DNA of 7,466 nucleotides from an uncultured Oscillospiraceae bacterium (GTDB lineage Bacteria > Bacillota_A > Clostridia > Oscillospirales > Oscillospiraceae), in NCBI GenBank assembly GCA_900770015.1, contig CAAGIU010000188.1, positions 1-7,466 of the forward strand, given 5' to 3'. Below, one piece after another: positions 5,982-7,466 of the stretch (the first letter of the stretch is position 1; each line of letters starts with the position of its first letter). A program made the position numbers and the translations under genes. A model generated the notes under the pieces. That model was not told the origin of the DNA, did not search any database, and saw only the letters and a list, made by a program, of their open reading frames with translations.

Positions 5982-7331
5982 TCAGGTGATGGCTTTCTCC
6001 CGGCTGCGGCAGACCCGGTGGTAGGCAACGGCCAGCAGCACGAAGGCGCAGACCCAGGCCAGCGGCGTGGCGAGATAAATGCCCCACTGGCCGATCCATA
6101 TGGGCAGCACCGTCACCACGGCCAGCCTGGCAGCCAGCTCGGTGAAGCCCGACAGGGTGGGAAACAGTGCGTTGCCCATGCCCTGAATGGCGGCCCGGTG
6201 GATGCACAGCAGGTACAGCGCCGGAAGAAACAGCGCCATCAGTGTCAGACCCCGGCTGCCGCAGTCCACGATCACCGCCAGCTCCTCCGGCGTGCCGGAT
6301 ACCAGCAGCGCGATGAGGGGCCGCCTGACGGCAATGACCATGAGGGCCGTGGCGGCGGAGCTGATAAGGCCCATATTCCGGGCAGCCGCCATGCCCGATC
6401 TGACCCGGTCCATTTTCCCGGCGCCGTAATTCTGGGCGGTGAAGGTAGCAATGGCTCCCTCCAGCGCACCGCCGATGAGGGTCATCAGGGACAGATACCG
6501 TTCCGAGGCGGACAGACCCGCCACGAACAGGGTGCCGTAGCGGTTGATCTCCTTCTGGACGAAGAAGCCGCCAAGGCAGATGACGCCGTTGCGCAGGGCA
6601 GGGGGCAGGCCAAGGCGCAGCAGCTCCCGCATTGTCGGCCCGTGGAGCCGGAAATCCTCCTTCCGCAGACGAACCTCCGGAATCTTGCGAAGCGCCCACA
6701 GGCAGGCAAGAAAGCTGAGGATCTGGGCGCAGACGGTGGCTGCCGCCACGCCGGCAACGCCCCAGTGAAACACCGCCGCAAACAATAGATTCAGCGCCAC
6801 ATTGCTGACGCTGGAGACGATAACGGAAATCAGCGGCACCCGGCTGTTGCCCATGGCCCGCAGCAGGGAGGCGCAGAGGTTGTAGGCCCCCATGGCAGGC
6901 ACACCCGCCAGCCACCAGCGCAGGTACAGGGCAGTCTGGGCGCGGATGTCCTCCGGTGTCCCGGCGGCGCTGAGCACCGGCTCCACCGCAGCCTGGGCGC
7001 AGACCGCCAGCAGGATGGCCAGCACTCCGGTCAGCAATACCGACATGGCCACCGCCCGGTGCAGCCCCAGTTCGTCCTTCTTTCCGAACTGCTGCCCCAG
7101 CAGGACTTCCAGCCCCTGGGAAAACCCCAGGACAATATCCAGCACCAGCCAGCTGTAGAATCCCGCAGCGCCCACCGCCGCGAAGGCCTCCACGCCGAGG
7201 ATGCGGCCCACCACGGTGCTGTCGGCCACGCTGTAGAGCACCTGACAGATGTTACCGAAGAGCAGCGGCACCGCGAAGGCCGTCAGAAGCCCCAGGGGCT
7301 TTCCCTTTGTCATATCCAATGTTCTTGCCAT
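5982..7331 (-). CDS. MATE-family efflux transporter
   Basis: This 449-residue membrane protein is a multidrug and toxin extrusion transporter, expected to export organic compounds in exchange for H+ or Na+. The length suits a complete MATE protein with twelve helices in two related halves. Visible landmarks are the N-terminal MTKGKPLGLLTAFAVPLL segment (7-24), common in clostridial MATE proteins, a loop with GQQFGKKDE (79-87) in the first half, and the matching AQNYGAGKMDRV (299-310) in the second half. These paired Q-x-x-G-type loops are typical of the internal duplication. The ATG at 7331 has AAGGTGA 7 bases upstream. A second ATG at 7313 has no such site. It is probably monocistronic, with its own terminator. 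No clear promoter is seen in the 87 genomic bases upstream. Substrate cannot be inferred. Confidence 0.93.
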   Translation of the reverse strand: MARTLDMTKGKPLGLLTAFAVPLLFGNICQVLYSVADSTVVGRILGVEAFAAVGAAGFYSWLVLDIVLGFSQGLEVLLGQQFGKKDELGLHRAVAMSVLLTGVLAILLAVCAQAAVEPVLSAAGTPEDIRAQTALYLRWWLAGVPAMGAYNLCASLLRAMGNSRVPLISVIVSSVSNVALNLLFAAVFHWGVAGVAAATVCAQILSFLACLWALRKIPEVRLRKEDFRLHGPTMRELLRLGLPPALRNGVICLGGFFVQKEINRYGTLFVAGLSASERYLSLMTLIGGALEGAIATFTAQNYGAGKMDRVRSGMAAARNMGLISSAATALMVIAVRRPLIALLVSGTPEELAVIVDCGSRGLTLMALFLPALYLLCIHRAAIQGMGNALFPTLSGFTELAARLAVVTVLPIWIGQWGIYLATPLAWVCAFVLLAVAYHRVCRSREKAIT

Positions 7332-7392
7332 GGCATCGTCACCTTTTCAAGCGGTTTCTATGTTATGCATATCGGCATTTCCCGGCAGGCAG

Positions 7393-7418
7393 ACAAATTG
7401 TAATTTAGGTTATCGGCT
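7393..7418 (-). repeat. 26-base inverted repeat, right copy
   Basis: This is the exact inverse of 93-118 and ends directly against adapter sequence. It lies about 60 bases upstream of the MATE start. Read toward MATE it contains TACAAT (7402-7397), a possible -10 box whose -35 region would fall in the adapter and so cannot be judged. It may be a repeated element that broke the assembly, or a chimeric join. Confidence 0.97.
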
Positions 7419-7466
7419 AGATCGGAAGAGCGTCGTGTAGGGAAAGAGTGTAGATCTCGGTGGGCG
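7419..7466. other. Illumina TruSeq adapter contamination
   Basis: The final 48 bases start AGATCGGAAGAGCGTCGTGT and match the reverse complement of the TruSeq universal adapter at every base but one (G for T at 7464). They are library-preparation sequence, not genomic DNA. The genome ends at or before 7418. Confidence 0.98.

Noticed and set aside
7249..7440. Plus-strand reading frame running into the right end
   Set aside because: Its last codons are adapter sequence and the rest is antisense to the MATE gene.

Overview
This is a metagenome-style contig of about 7.4 kb from a moderately GC-rich Firmicute, most likely a gut-type Clostridia member (Oscillospiraceae-like). That placement is inferred from AGGAGG-type ribosome binding sites, sigma-A-type promoters with 17-base spacers, a NiCo-type riboswitch leader and clostridial-looking protein sequences. 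It has not been confirmed by a search. All six complete genes lie on the minus strand, so transcription runs from right to left.

Layout in transcription order: (1) a MATE-family efflux pump (7331-5982) ending in a strong intrinsic terminator; (2) a separate unit starting with a TTGACA-N17-TAAAAT promoter, a NiCo (czcD-type) riboswitch aptamer (5848-5758), an overlapping intrinsic terminator and a cation diffusion facilitator (CDF) gene (5648-4740), again closed by a terminator; (3) a third unit with a TTGCAT-N17-TATAAT promoter and a four-gene carbohydrate ABC importer: ATPase (4591-3491), first permease (3480-2587), second permease (2578-1715) and solute-binding lipoprotein (1718-123). These four genes are packed with a 10-base gap, an 8-base gap and one ATGA overlap.

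The best functional story is the metal-efflux unit. The leader can fold either as a four-helix NiCo aptamer or as a 15-base-pair terminator built from the 3' halves of aptamer helices P4 and P1. Bound Co2+/Ni2+ (or Fe2+, as later reported for this class) should prevent termination and switch on the CDF exporter. The ABC importer looks complete (one ATPase, two permeases, one binding protein), but no sugar hydrolase or regulator is in the window, so its substrate cannot be named. Its binding protein is unusual in having both a lipobox and a C-terminal membrane helix with a basic tail.

The ends need caution. The last 48 bases (7419-7466) are Illumina TruSeq adapter sequence, not genome. Directly inside it, 7393-7418 is a perfect 26-base inverted copy of 93-118. 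The AT-rich left end (1-118) is unlike the rest of the contig and may be the edge of a repeated or mobile element, with a gene starting at its left boundary on the minus strand. Either a true repeat flanks both ends, or the right end was mis-assembled from left-end reads.
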